Source: Pseudomonadota bacterium
GTDB lineage: Bacteria; Pseudomonadota; Alphaproteobacteria; Rhizobiales; Rhizobiaceae
Reading direction: 5' to 3'
DNA length: 14,183 nt
NCBI GenBank assembly: GCA_023393575.1
Contig: JAEWKX010000053.1
Location: 1 to 14,183, forward strand
The position numbers were made by a program, and so were the translations under genes. The notes beneath the pieces were generated by a model that did no database searches, was not told where the DNA came from, and worked only from the letters and a program-made list of their open reading frames with translations. Positions 6,222 to 14,183 of the stretch are shown here, piece after piece. Position 1 is the stretch's first letter, and each line of letters opens with the position of its first letter.

Positions 6222-9200
6222 ATGGACCCCCGCCGGCAAAAGCGGATTTTCACCATCCCTCCCGGAGCAGCATTCCTCAGGACCGTCGCCGCCACCCTAT
6301 GCGACGGACGTCTTCATAATGGCTTCCGTCACGATCCCGCCGACCCGCTGTCACTTGCCAACGTCACCATCTTCGTGCCGACCCGACGCTCCGCACGCGT
6401 GTTGCGATCGGAATTCGTGGATCTGCTGGGTGGACGTTCCGCCATCCTCCCGGTCATCCGGCCGCTCGGCGAGACGGACGACGACAGCGGCTATTTCGAT
6501 CTTGCAGCGCCTGAGGAGATGGACCTCGCTATGCCGATCGGCGGCGTGGCCAGGCTGCTGGAGCTGGGACGCCTGATCCTTGCCTGGCGCAACCGGCTGC
6601 CGCAGGTGGTGATGGACATCCACTCCGAGTCGCCGCTGATTGCGCCTGCAAGTCCTGCCGACGCCATCTGGCTTGCCCGCTCGCTCGCCGAACTCATCGA
6701 TTCGGTCGAGACCGAGGAACGCGACTGGGGAGACCTCAAGAACCTGCAGACCGCGGAGCATGCACTCTGGTGGCAACTCACGGCGGAGTTCCTGCAGATC
6801 GCCAGCGCCTTCTGGCCGGCGCGGCTCGAGGAATTGCGCCGCTCGTCGCCCGCCCGCCATCAGGCCGCGCTGCTGCGCGGCGAAGCGCGGCGTATTTTCG
6901 AGCGCGAACACAAGGGACCGGTCGTCGTCGCGGGTTCCACCGGCTCCGTGCCGGCCGCCGCCGACCTGATCGCGGCGATCTCGGCGCTACCCGAAGGCGC
7001 CGTCGTCCTCCCCGGCCTTGACCTCGACATGCCGGACGCACATTGGACGATGGTCGGCAGCGCGGCATCCGGCGGGGGGATCGACCCGTCGAGCCGCAGC
7101 CATCCGCAATTCGGCCTGTCGCGCCTGCTGCACAAGCTCGGTATCTCCCGCGACGAGGTGGAGGTGCTGGCTCCTCCAGAACCGGACATCATCCTGCGGA
7201 ACCGGATGCTGTCGCAGGCGCTCGCACCCTCGGCAGCGACCGACCAGTGGAGCAACTGGCGCGCGGATGCCGACAAGGACGCCGTTCGTGCCGCATTCGA
7301 GGACGTCGCCCTGATCGAGGCCGCGAACGAACGCGAGGAAGCCATGGCGATCGCCATAGCCCTTCGCCTCGCACTGGAGAAGCCGGCGCACGGTGGCGGG
7401 GAGTCGCAGGCGGCGCTGATCACGCCGGACCGGAATCTCGCCCGTCGCGTGACGGCGGAACTTGCCCGCTTCGGCATCACGGCGGACGACACGGCCGGCA
7501 CGCCGCTTTCCGCAACCCCTCAGGGAACGCTGATCCAGCTACTCCTGGAAGCCACGCTGCGGCCCGGCGATCCGGTGGCCATCACCTCCCTCCTGAAACA
7601 TCCGTTGATGCGCATCGGCATGGAGCCGGAAGCCCTTCGCCGGGCGGCGGAAGCACTCGAACTCCTCGCCTTGCGGGGCGGCCGCCGCGACATGGATATC
7701 TCGACACTCACGCCGCTTCTCGAGGAGCAGCAGGAGAGGCAGCGAGAGGACCGGTATCCACCGGGTTGGCGTCTGGCGCTTCCGGAGAACTCCTTCATCC
7801 AGGCGCTCGATCTGGCGCGGCGTCTTGGCAAGGCTGTCGAGCCGCTTGCCGGCGCATTGCTCGCCCGCCGGGCGGACGGACGCGGACCGACGGCGAAACT
7901 GACGCTATCCGAATGGGCCACCCGCACCGGCCGGGCGCTGGAAGCCGTCTGCGCCGGCGAGAGAGGCGACCTCTCCTCCCTCTGGTCCGGGGAAGCAGGG
8001 GAACGGCTCGCCTCTCTTCTCGGCGAGGTCATCGAGACCGACGGCCAGATGGAGGCGAACGGGCCGCAGTGGATCGATATAGTGCAGGCGCTCGCCACGG
8101 GAGAGGCGGTCAAGCCGCGCTCGCTGAGCCATCCACGGATATTCATCTTCGGTACGCTCGAAGCCCGTTTGCAGACCATCGACACGATGATCCTCGGCGG
8201 CCTGAACGAGGGGTCCTGGCCGGGGCAGACGATCAACAACCCGTTCCTTTCGCGCACGATGAAGACGGATATGGGACTGGAGCCGCCGGAACGCCGCATC
8301 GGCCAGCTGGCCCACGACTTCATCATGGCCAGCGGTACGCGGCACCTGATCTATTCGCGTTCGCTGCGACAGGGCTCCACACCAACGGTCGCATCGCGCT
8401 GGCTGCAGCGGCTGCTGGCTCTCGGGGGCGGCGACCTCGCACAGCGGATCCGGGCGCGAGGCGATCAATATCGGTTGTGGGCAAGCGAGATCGATACCGG
8501 TGAGAGCCAGGCGCAGGCGAAACGGCCGGCACCGAAGCCACCAGCCGACCTGCAGCCGACGAGATATTCCTTCAGCGAGGTCGGTCGGCTGCGGCGCGAC
8601 CCCTATTCCGTCTACGCACGACGGATCCTGAAGCTCGATCCGATCGCACCCTTCAACGCCGATCCCGGTGCTGCCGAGCGCGGCACGCTCTACCACGCGG
8701 TCATCGACCGCTACACCCGCGAAAGCCACATCCCCGGAACGCCCGCAGCGCGGGAAGCGATGCAGAGAATCGTCGACGAGCTGTTCGACGCGGAGCATCT
8801 GCCGCCGCATATCGACCAGGTCTGGCGGCCCCGCTTCGTCGAGGTCGGCCGGGCCTTCATCGAGTGGGAGGCGCATCGTGCGCCCGAGATCAGGAAAACC
8901 GTCACCGAATGCAGCGCCGGCTGGGATATACCCGAAGCCGGACTCAGGCTGACGGGGATCGCGGACCGAATCGACATCAAGAAATCCGGCCTTGCGACGA
9001 TCATCGACTACAAGACGGGATCGAGCCCCACCTGCTCCCAGGCGCGATCGCTTCTCGACCCGCAACTGGCGCTGGAGGCGGCGGCCCTTCGAGCAGGCGC
9101 CTTCCAATCCGTCGGTTCCCTTGAACCGGACGAGCTTCTCTATGTCCGGCTGAAGCCCGGCGACCGGTTCAAGGCGGAATGCGTCAACAACGAAGCGGCG

Positions 9201-9407
9201 AAGAACGGCAAGTCGGCGATCGAGCTTGCCGAGGAATCGATCGAACAGCTGACCAAGTTCGTGATGCACCTGCGCAGCGGCGAGGCCGGTTTCGCCTCGC
9301 GCATCGTACCCTTCATGCAGAGCGACTACGGAGGCGACTACGACCACCTTGCCCGCGTCGCCGAATGGGCTACGGCAGATGCCGAGGAAGGCGAGACCGA
9401 TGAATGA
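6222..9407 (+). CDS. addB: Double-strand break repair protein AddB (alphaproteobacterial type)
   Basis: Partner of AddA in the helicase-nuclease that resects DNA double-strand ends and prepares 3' tails for RecA; does the work of RecBCD. At 1061 aa it has the alphaproteobacterial AddB layout. The N-terminal part is helicase-like but without Walker A: the corresponding start reads IPPGAAFLRTVAATL. A central signature GGLNEGSWPG and PFLSRTMK with PPERRIGQLAHDF lies at about 8194-8322, and a C-terminal PD-(D/E)XK nuclease follows. Nuclease residues seen are His825 in GTLYHAV, Asp915 in IADRID and Asp929/Lys931 in IIDYKTG. The CxxCx5C cluster that completes the iron-sulphur staple of Bacillus AddB is absent after the nuclease motif. 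I chose ATG 6222 over an in-frame TTG two codons upstream because GAGG (6211-6214) is well placed for it. The gene starts 2 bases after the MurU-like stop and overlaps addA by 8 bases. Confidence 0.95.
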   Translation: MDPRRQKRIFTIPPGAAFLRTVAATLCDGRLHNGFRHDPADPLSLANVTIFVPTRRSARVLRSEFVDLLGGRSAILPVIRPLGETDDDSGYFDLAAPEEMDLAMPIGGVARLLELGRLILAWRNRLPQVVMDIHSESPLIAPASPADAIWLARSLAELIDSVETEERDWGDLKNLQTAEHALWWQLTAEFLQIASAFWPARLEELRRSSPARHQAALLRGEARRIFEREHKGPVVVAGSTGSVPAAADLIAAISALPEGAVVLPGLDLDMPDAHWTMVGSAASGGGIDPSSRSHPQFGLSRLLHKLGISRDEVEVLAPPEPDIILRNRMLSQALAPSAATDQWSNWRADADKDAVRAAFEDVALIEAANEREEAMAIAIALRLALEKPAHGGGESQAALITPDRNLARRVTAELARFGITADDTAGTPLSATPQGTLIQLLLEATLRPGDPVAITSLLKHPLMRIGMEPEALRRAAEALELLALRGGRRDMDISTLTPLLEEQQERQREDRYPPGWRLALPENSFIQALDLARRLGKAVEPLAGALLARRADGRGPTAKLTLSEWATRTGRALEAVCAGERGDLSSLWSGEAGERLASLLGEVIETDGQMEANGPQWIDIVQALATGEAVKPRSLSHPRIFIFGTLEARLQTIDTMILGGLNEGSWPGQTINNPFLSRTMKTDMGLEPPERRIGQLAHDFIMASGTRHLIYSRSLRQGSTPTVASRWLQRLLALGGGDLAQRIRARGDQYRLWASEIDTGESQAQAKRPAPKPPADLQPTRYSFSEVGRLRRDPYSVYARRILKLDPIAPFNADPGAAERGTLYHAVIDRYTRESHIPGTPAAREAMQRIVDELFDAEHLPPHIDQVWRPRFVEVGRAFIEWEAHRAPEIRKTVTECSAGWDIPEAGLRLTGIADRIDIKKSGLATIIDYKTGSSPTCSQARSLLDPQLALEAAALRAGAFQSVGSLEPDELLYVRLKPGDRFKAECVNNEAAKNGKSAIELAEESIEQLTKFVMHLRSGEAGFASRIVPFMQSDYGGDYDHLARVAEWATADAEEGETDE
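9383..9394 (+). promoter_or_regulatory. Ribosome binding site deciding the addA start
   Basis: The purine-rich run GAGGAAGGCGAG just upstream of ATG 9400 lies inside the end of addB. It supports that ATG over the in-frame ATG at 9349 (or 9379), which would add 17 extra residues with no family similarity that I can see. Confidence 0.6.
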
Positions 9408-12400
9408 AGCGCTGCCCGAGGGCGACCATCCGCGGGATTGGCTGGACTGGACGACGCTTCAGCAATCGCTGGCCTCCGATCCCGGCAGCTCGGCCTGGGT
9501 GTCGGCCAATGCCGGCTCCGGCAAGACGCACGTGTTGACGCAGCGGGTGGTCCGGCTGCTGCTTTCCGGATGCCGGCCGTCTTCCATCCTCTGCCTCACC
9601 TACACCAAGGCCGCGGCTTCCGAAATGTCGAACCGCGTCTTCCAGCGACTTGCGGAATGGGCGGTCCTGGATGACGGAGAGCTGACGCGGAGGATCGCTG
9701 CGATCGAGGGTTCCGAGCCGGATTCGCTGAAGCTTGCGGAAGCCCGGCGGCTGTTCGCCAGAGCGCTGGAGACACCCGGCGGGCTGAAGATCCAGACCAT
9801 CCACGCCTTCTGCGAGGCACTGCTGCACCAGTTCCCGCTGGAAGCGAACGTCGCCGGGCATTTCTCCGTGCTCGACGATCGTTCCGCCTCGGCGCTGCTC
9901 GCCGAGGCGCGGCGCTCGCTGCTGACAGCCACCTCCGCGGAGGATGATCCGGCACTGGCGGAGGCGTTTGCGCATGTGCTGGACCTCGGCGACGAGTTCG
10001 GGCTGGAGAACCTGCTCACCGACATCATCGCCCGGCGCACGGCCATCCGCCACTTCCTCACCCATGCCAGAAACCATGGAGGCATGGACCTCGTGCTGCG
10101 GCAAGTCTGGGGCCTGCCGGCGGATGCGACGGAGGAGAGCATTGCCACCGAATACTGGCCATTGCCCGGCCTTTCCGGGGGATCGCTGGCCGCCTATCTG
10201 CAACACGCAGACGAGAAGGGCAATGATACCGTCCATTCGGTGGCGGCTGGTCTCAGAACCGCAGCGAAAGAACCAGATGTCTTCGCCCGAGCACGGCAGC
10301 TCGACAATCTTTTCCTTACCGCAAAGGGTACGGTCAAGGCGGATCGCAGTCTCATCTCCAGCGCAATGGCAAAGGCCGCACCGGACCTGCTGCAATCCGT
10401 AGACCTCGCCCGCAATCACGTCTTTGCCTGCCGCGACCGGCTGCGCATCATTCGCATGCTGGCGGCCACACGTGCGGCGCTGACGCTCGCCGAGCGGCTG
10501 AACGACGATTACGAGGATCTAAAGAAGCAGCGCAGCCTGCTCGACTTCGAAGACCTGATCGCCAAAACCGCGGACCTGCTCACCCGCGACGGCGTCGGCG
10601 CCTGGGTGCACTACAAGCTCGACCAAGGCATCGATCACATCCTCGTCGACGAAGCGCAGGATACCAGCCCGGTGCAGTGGGAGGTCATCAAGTCGCTGGC
10701 GGAAGATTTCCATTCCGGCAGCAGCGCCCGGGAGGTGCGGCGGACGATCTTCGCCGTCGGCGACGAGAAGCAGTCGATCTACTCCTTCCAGGGCGCCAAA
10801 CCGGAGCGCTTTGCGGCGGAGCGCATCCGGACCAAGGACGATGTGGAGGGGAGCGGCCAAGCTTTCCATCCGGTGCGCCTGCCACTGTCGTTCCGCTCGA
10901 CGGCGGATGTGCTTGCCGCAGTCGATCAGGTCTTCTCGCTGCCGGAAAACGCCCGCGGCCTGACCTTCGATCGCGAGCCGATCGTCCATCGCTCGAACCG
11001 GATCGGCCATCCGGGCGCCGTCGACCTGTGGGACGTGGTGGTACCGGAAGTGGCCGATACCGGCGACGACTGGACGGCGCCGTTCGATGCAACGCCGGAC
11101 AAGGCGCCGTCGGCGATCCTGGCAGCCCGCATCGCCCACTCGATCGGCGAAATGATCGGACGCGAAACGATCATCGAAAAAGGGATCGAGCGGCCGATCG
11201 AGCCGGGCGACGTGCTCGTCCTGGTGCGCAAGCGTGACGCGTTCGTCAACGCCCTGACCCGCGCGCTGAAGCGGCGCGACAATATCCCTGTGGCCGGTGC
11301 CGACCGGCTTCGGCTGACCAGCCACATCGCCGTGCAGGACCTGCTGGCGCTCGGCCGCTTCCTGGTGCTGCCGCAGGACGACCTGTCGCTGTCCGCCCTG
11401 CTCAAGAGCCCGCTTTTCGATCTCTCGGAAGACGACATCTTCGAAGTGGCGGCGCTGCGGCCGGAGCAAACCACCGTCTGGCAGCACCTGTGCCGGCTGG
11501 CCGATGAGCAGCCCCTGCGGTTTGCCGCATCGACGGAGAGGCTGAAGCAGCTCCTATCGCTGTCCAGGCACATGAGCCCGCATGATCTCTATGCAAGGGT
11601 GCTCGGCCAGCTCGGCGGCCGGCGCAAGTTTCTCGGAAGGCTCGGCACGGAAGCAGGCGACATCCTTGATGAGTTCCTGACCTTCGCACTCGACCACGAA
11701 GGCAAGGGCCTGCCCGGCCTCCAGTCCTTCGTGTCGACGCTCGAGATGGAATCGCCGGAGGTCAAGCGGGAGCAGGACAGCGGCCGCAACGAGGTACGGA
11801 TCATGACCGTACACGCCTCCAAGGGGTTGGAGGCACCAATCGTGTTCCTCATCGACAGTGGATCGAAGGCATTCATCCCGTCACATGTGCCGAAACTGCG
11901 CCTTCTGCCCCAGGATGGGGTCGAGGTGCCGGCCTGGGTCCCGGCGAAGGCGCTTTCCAATTCCGTGACCGCAGCCGAGGACAACCGACTGAAACAGGCC
12001 ACGGAGGAGGAGTATCGCCGGCTCCTCTATGTCGGCATGACGCGCGCCGCCGACCGGCTGATCGTCTGCGGCTACCGCGGCAAGAATGCCAGTCCCGACA
12101 CCTGGAACAGCATGGTTGCAAATGCCCTCTGCAGTCATCCCGAGTACTGCGGCGCAGCCCGGTTCACCGGGCCGGAGGGCGAATGGGGCGGCTTCCTCTG
12201 GCGGCTTCCGGAAGCCGTCCGCATGGCGAAGCCCCGGGAAAAGGCGGAGGAGCAGCCGGACACGGCCCTTCCTATACCGTCCGCCCTCGGCCGGCCCCTG
12301 CCGCCGCCGCGATCGCTTCCCCGTCCGCTCAGTCCCTCCGGCGCCGGCACGATGATCGAGGACGAGGCCGACGATCAGATGTTCGGTTCTTCCCTGTTCG

Positions 12401-12942
12401 GAGAACAGAACCCAGGCAGCCTTTCTCTGCAGAAGGGGCGGCTGGTGCACCGGATGCTCCAGGTCCTGCCGGATTTTCCTCCCGAAGAGCGACCGGAGGC
12501 GGCACGGCGCTATGCGGAGCGGGCGGCACGATTTTGGCCATCCGCCGAGCGCGAAGATCTTATACTTTGCGTGCTGTCGGTGCTGGATCATCCGGATCTT
12601 CAGGCCGTCTTTTCCGGACACAGCCGCGCAGAGGTTTCCATCATGGGCACGCTGATGCTGGGCGGCTGCGAATACGCAATCTCCGGCCGCATCGACCGGA
12701 TGGCCGTCAGTGACGATGAGGTGACCGTCCTCGACTACAAGACCAACCGCAGGCCACCGGATCGGGAGGTGGACGTTCCCCTCACCCACCGCACCCAGCT
12801 CGCGCTCTACCGAGAGATCCTTCGCCCGCTCTATCCGCAGCACCGATTCCGCTGCGTGCTCGCCTATACCGAGACCGGCGGTGTGATTTCTCTCTCACCG
12901 GAGATCCTCGACCGATCGCTTGCCGAGCTCCGGCCAAAGTGA
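9400..12942 (+). CDS. addA: Double-strand break repair helicase-nuclease AddA
   Basis: UvrD/Rep-family (SF1A) 3'-5' helicase with a C-terminal nuclease; forms AddAB with the preceding gene product. At 1180 aa it is close to Bacillus AddA (about 1230). Helicase motifs in order: Walker A AGSGKT with Lys42; motif II DEAQD at 417-421; motif III VGDEKQSIYSFQGA at about 10756-10797; motif V MTVHASKGLE at about 11803-11832; motif VI YVGMTRAADRL at about 12029-12061. The RecB-like nuclease shows GRLVH near 12436, Asp1099 in SGRIDR and Asp1112/Lys1114 in VLDYKT. All key residues are present, so both subunits appear to carry a working nuclease site, as in two-nuclease AddAB rather than RecBCD. The start at 9400 overlaps addB by 8 bases, implying coupled translation. 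The next gene, trxA, is 71 bases away. Confidence 0.97.
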   Translation: MNEALPEGDHPRDWLDWTTLQQSLASDPGSSAWVSANAGSGKTHVLTQRVVRLLLSGCRPSSILCLTYTKAAASEMSNRVFQRLAEWAVLDDGELTRRIAAIEGSEPDSLKLAEARRLFARALETPGGLKIQTIHAFCEALLHQFPLEANVAGHFSVLDDRSASALLAEARRSLLTATSAEDDPALAEAFAHVLDLGDEFGLENLLTDIIARRTAIRHFLTHARNHGGMDLVLRQVWGLPADATEESIATEYWPLPGLSGGSLAAYLQHADEKGNDTVHSVAAGLRTAAKEPDVFARARQLDNLFLTAKGTVKADRSLISSAMAKAAPDLLQSVDLARNHVFACRDRLRIIRMLAATRAALTLAERLNDDYEDLKKQRSLLDFEDLIAKTADLLTRDGVGAWVHYKLDQGIDHILVDEAQDTSPVQWEVIKSLAEDFHSGSSAREVRRTIFAVGDEKQSIYSFQGAKPERFAAERIRTKDDVEGSGQAFHPVRLPLSFRSTADVLAAVDQVFSLPENARGLTFDREPIVHRSNRIGHPGAVDLWDVVVPEVADTGDDWTAPFDATPDKAPSAILAARIAHSIGEMIGRETIIEKGIERPIEPGDVLVLVRKRDAFVNALTRALKRRDNIPVAGADRLRLTSHIAVQDLLALGRFLVLPQDDLSLSALLKSPLFDLSEDDIFEVAALRPEQTTVWQHLCRLADEQPLRFAASTERLKQLLSLSRHMSPHDLYARVLGQLGGRRKFLGRLGTEAGDILDEFLTFALDHEGKGLPGLQSFVSTLEMESPEVKREQDSGRNEVRIMTVHASKGLEAPIVFLIDSGSKAFIPSHVPKLRLLPQDGVEVPAWVPAKALSNSVTAAEDNRLKQATEEEYRRLLYVGMTRAADRLIVCGYRGKNASPDTWNSMVANALCSHPEYCGAARFTGPEGEWGGFLWRLPEAVRMAKPREKAEEQPDTALPIPSALGRPLPPPRSLPRPLSPSGAGTMIEDEADDQMFGSSLFGEQNPGSLSLQKGRLVHRMLQVLPDFPPEERPEAARRYAERAARFWPSAEREDLILCVLSVLDHPDLQAVFSGHSRAEVSIMGTLMLGGCEYAISGRIDRMAVSDDEVTVLDYKTNRRPPDREVDVPLTHRTQLALYREILRPLYPQHRFRCVLAYTETGGVISLSPEILDRSLAELRPK

Positions 12943-12952
12943 GATATCGGTA

Positions 12953-12981
12953 TTGAAAAGAGGCCGTGGCAGCCTCACATT
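12953..12981 (+). promoter_or_regulatory. Possible weak trxA promoter with an internal dyad
   Basis: The 71 bases between addA and trxA contain TTGAAA (12953-12958) and, after 17 bases, CACATT (12976-12981), a fair -35 but poor -10. A GAGGC/GCCTC inverted repeat with a 7-base loop (12960-12976) lies between them. It has no T tract, so it is not a convincing addA terminator. trxA could equally be read from the upstream operon. Confidence 0.25.
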
Positions 12982-13001
12982 GTGCGCAACGCATTTTTCC
13001 C

Positions 13002-13007
13002 AAGGAG
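13002..13007 (+). promoter_or_regulatory. Shine-Dalgarno of trxA
   Basis: AAGGAG with a 6-base spacer to ATG 13014. It decides the start: the in-frame GTG at 12966 would add 16 residues not seen in thioredoxins and has no such site. Confidence 0.85.
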
Positions 13008-13013
13008 AGCCCC

Positions 13014-13334
13014 ATGGCGACCGTGAAAGTCGACAACAGCAACTTCCAGGCCGAGGTTCTGGATTCCACGCAGCCCCTCGTGGTCGACTTCTGGGCCGAA
13101 TGGTGCGGTCCCTGCAAGAAGATCGGCCCGAGCCTCGAGGAGATTTCCAACGAACTCGCCGGCAGGGTGAAGGTCGCCAAGCTCAACATCGACGAGAACC
13201 CGGAGCTTGCCGCCAAGTTCGGCGTCCGCTCGATACCGACCCTCGCGATGTTCAAAGGGGGCGAAGTGGCCGACATCAAGGTCGGCGCTGCTCCGAAGAC
13301 AGCGCTTTCGGCCTGGATTTCCGGCGCCGCCTGA
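13014..13334 (+). CDS. trxA: Thioredoxin 1
   Basis: A 106-aa cytosolic thiol-disulphide reductant, kept reduced by thioredoxin reductase and NADPH, that donates electrons to ribonucleotide reductase, PAPS/methionine sulphoxide reductases and protein disulphides. The whole protein is one thioredoxin fold of the usual size (E. coli TrxA is 109 aa with its start Met). The active site WCGPCK has Cys31 and Cys34; the buried Asp25 in VVDFWAEW is present; and the conserved cis-proline is Pro75 in RSIPTL. No signal peptide or membrane segment is present. It follows addA on the same strand after 71 bases and ends in a hairpin terminator, so it may be both co-transcribed and separately expressed. Confidence 0.97.
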   Translation: MATVKVDNSNFQAEVLDSTQPLVVDFWAEWCGPCKKIGPSLEEISNELAGRVKVAKLNIDENPELAAKFGVRSIPTLAMFKGGEVADIKVGAAPKTALSAWISGAA

Positions 13335-13358
13335 GCCCGTATCCGTTCCGATCTTTCG

Positions 13359-13385
13359 AAGCCCGGCCCCCGCGCCGGGCTTTTT
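13359..13385 (+). terminator. Rho-independent terminator of trxA, at the trxA/folC convergence point
   Basis: GCCCGGC (13361-13367) pairs with GCCGGGC (13374-13380) around the loop CCCCGC, extended by two A-T pairs into a run of five T (13381-13385). It lies 26 bases after the trxA stop and directly abuts the minus-strand stop of folC (13385-13387). On the minus strand only a short TTC follows the hairpin, so it should terminate trxA better than folC. Confidence 0.9.
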
Positions 13386-14183
13386 CATTTCGGCGGGGTT
13401 CCGTTGTCGGCAAGCACGTTGCCGACGAGATAGAGCGAGCCGCCGATCAGGATGCGCGGAGGCGTGGCATCCGGAAGCTGGCGGCGTGCGATTTCCACCA
13501 GCGCCTCCTCAACCGATCCTATAGGCTCGGCGACCAATCCCGCATCAAAGGCTGATTCGGCCAGTGCCACCGGATCAAGCCCGGCATCGGAGCCGCGGAT
13601 CGGTACCGTGAATACATGCTCGGCGATATCTGCGAAGGCACGGAAATATCCGACAGGATCCTTCGTATTGATCATGCCGGTGACGAGATAGAGCGGGCGC
13701 GCCTGGCGCTCCTCGAACCCGGCCATTGCCTCTGCAATCACTTCGCCGGCACCGGGATTGTGTCCACCGTCGACCCAGATTTCGGCACCTTTCGGCACGT
13801 ACTCGAGGAGCCGGCCTTCGCTGAGCTTTTGCAGACGCCCAGGCCATTCGACAGTTGACATCGCCGTTTCCAGCGCTGCTTCCGCCAGCTCGAAGCCGGC
13901 CGCCTTCACCGCGCGGATGGCGGCGGCGGCATTGGCGATCTGGTGACGGCCGGGCAGCCTCGGCAGTGGCAGGTCCGCCAGTCCGAACTCGTCCTGGTAG
14001 ATCAATCGGCCGAATTCCTCGTGAGCCGAGAAATCCTGTCCATAGACGGCCATCGGACAGGAAAGCCGTTCCGCCGATTCGACGAGAACATCCAGCGCCG
14101 GTTCGTATTCCTGCCGCCCGATGACGACCGGACAGCCGCGCGTCATGATACCCGCCTTTTCCGCCGCGATCGGCTCGACCCGG
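13385..14183 (-). CDS. folC: Bifunctional folylpolyglutamate synthase / dihydrofolate synthase, C-terminal part (5' end beyond window)
   Basis: Adds glutamate to dihydropteroate (making dihydrofolate) and to tetrahydrofolates (polyglutamylation), using ATP; a cytosolic Mur-ligase-family enzyme. About 265 C-terminal residues are visible and the frame stays open to the right edge, so the N-terminal ATP-binding P-loop is outside the window. Signatures seen: IAAEKAGIM immediately at the edge (family EKAGI), LPGRHQIANAAAAI at about 13910-13955 (family GxHQxxNAAxA) and VDGGHNPGAG at about 13743-13772 (family DGxHN). A Met codon at 14144-14146 lies inside the conserved EKAGI-M segment, so it is not the true start. 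The gene is convergent with trxA and its TGA (13385-13387) sits at the foot of the trxA terminator. Confidence 0.95.
   Translation of the reverse strand, partial: RVEPIAAEKAGIMTRGCPVVIGRQEYEPALDVLVESAERLSCPMAVYGQDFSAHEEFGRLIYQDEFGLADLPLPRLPGRHQIANAAAAIRAVKAAGFELAEAALETAMSTVEWPGRLQKLSEGRLLEYVPKGAEIWVDGGHNPGAGEVIAEAMAGFEERQARPLYLVTGMINTKDPVGYFRAFADIAEHVFTVPIRGSDAGLDPVALAESAFDAGLVAEPIGSVEEALVEIARRQLPDATPPRILIGGSLYLVGNVLADNGTPPK

Noticed and set aside
7043..8503. Open frame of 486 codons on the plus strand in another frame inside addB
   Set aside because: Arg/Gly/Ala/Pro-rich composition typical of a shifted GC-rich frame; no domain, while the addB frame carries the family signatures here.
7905..9347. 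Open frame of 480 codons on the minus strand opposite addB
   Set aside because: It lies wholly within the well-supported addB frame, has no recognisable motif, and long antisense frames are expected in GC-rich DNA with strong codon bias.
9370..10419. Minus-strand open frame of 349 codons opposite addA
   Set aside because: Shadow of the helicase frame, whose motifs in this stretch (Walker A and following) are unmistakable.
12960..12976. GAGGC/GCCTC hairpin as an addA terminator
   Set aside because: The stem is only 5 bp and it is not followed by a T run, so it does not resemble a rho-independent terminator.
12966..13013. GTG start adding 16 residues to trxA
   Set aside because: The strong AAGGAG at 13002-13007 points to ATG 13014, which gives the standard thioredoxin length.
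1..14183. Mobile element, phage, defence island or CRISPR array
   Set aside because: Every long stretch is filled by core genes with expected lengths; no transposase, integrase, direct-repeat array or terminal inverted repeats seen.

Overview
The window reads as ordinary, densely packed chromosomal sequence from an alphaproteobacterium, most likely Hyphomicrobiales/Rhizobiaceae (Sinorhizobium, Rhizobium or Agrobacterium type). The GC content is high. It carries a DivL-type tyrosine pseudokinase, alphaproteobacterial AddA/AddB, a TsaE fused to a sugar kinase, and a rhizobial-looking S-adenosylhomocysteine hydrolase. I see no insertion sequence, phage gene, CRISPR array, tRNA, rRNA or repeat family, and no region that looks recently acquired.

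Layout, left to right. Positions 1-1192 are the C-terminal five sixths of ahcY, closed by a strong rho-independent terminator (1221-1258). After a 125-base gap, a tightly spaced plus-strand set runs from about 1384 to 12942: divL (cell-cycle histidine-kinase homologue with Tyr in place of the phospho-accepting His), tsaE-amgK fusion, a MurU-like nucleotidyltransferase, addB and addA. The junctions are a 1-base-shifted ATGA overlap, 22 bases, 2 bases and an 8-base overlap, so co-transcription is likely. After 71 bases comes trxA (13014-13334), which has its own good ribosome binding site and a terminator hairpin. The 3' part of folC lies on the minus strand (13385 to the right edge), convergent with trxA.

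Functionally, the central group combines cell-cycle signalling (DivL), universal tRNA t6A37 modification (TsaE domain), probable recycling of peptidoglycan amino sugar into UDP-MurNAc (AmgK-like kinase domain plus MurU-like uridylyltransferase) and double-strand break processing (AddAB). Flanking genes serve the methyl cycle (ahcY), thiol redox (trxA) and folate polyglutamylation (folC).

I found no previously undescribed system. The points most worth a second look are: the His-to-Tyr substitution in DivL with an intact ATPase domain; two GATTC sites in the short divL upstream region; the TsaE-AmgK fusion next to a MurU-like gene; AddB lacking the Cys cluster of the iron-sulphur 'staple'; and two polar residues at normally hydrophobic, highly conserved positions of AhcY.
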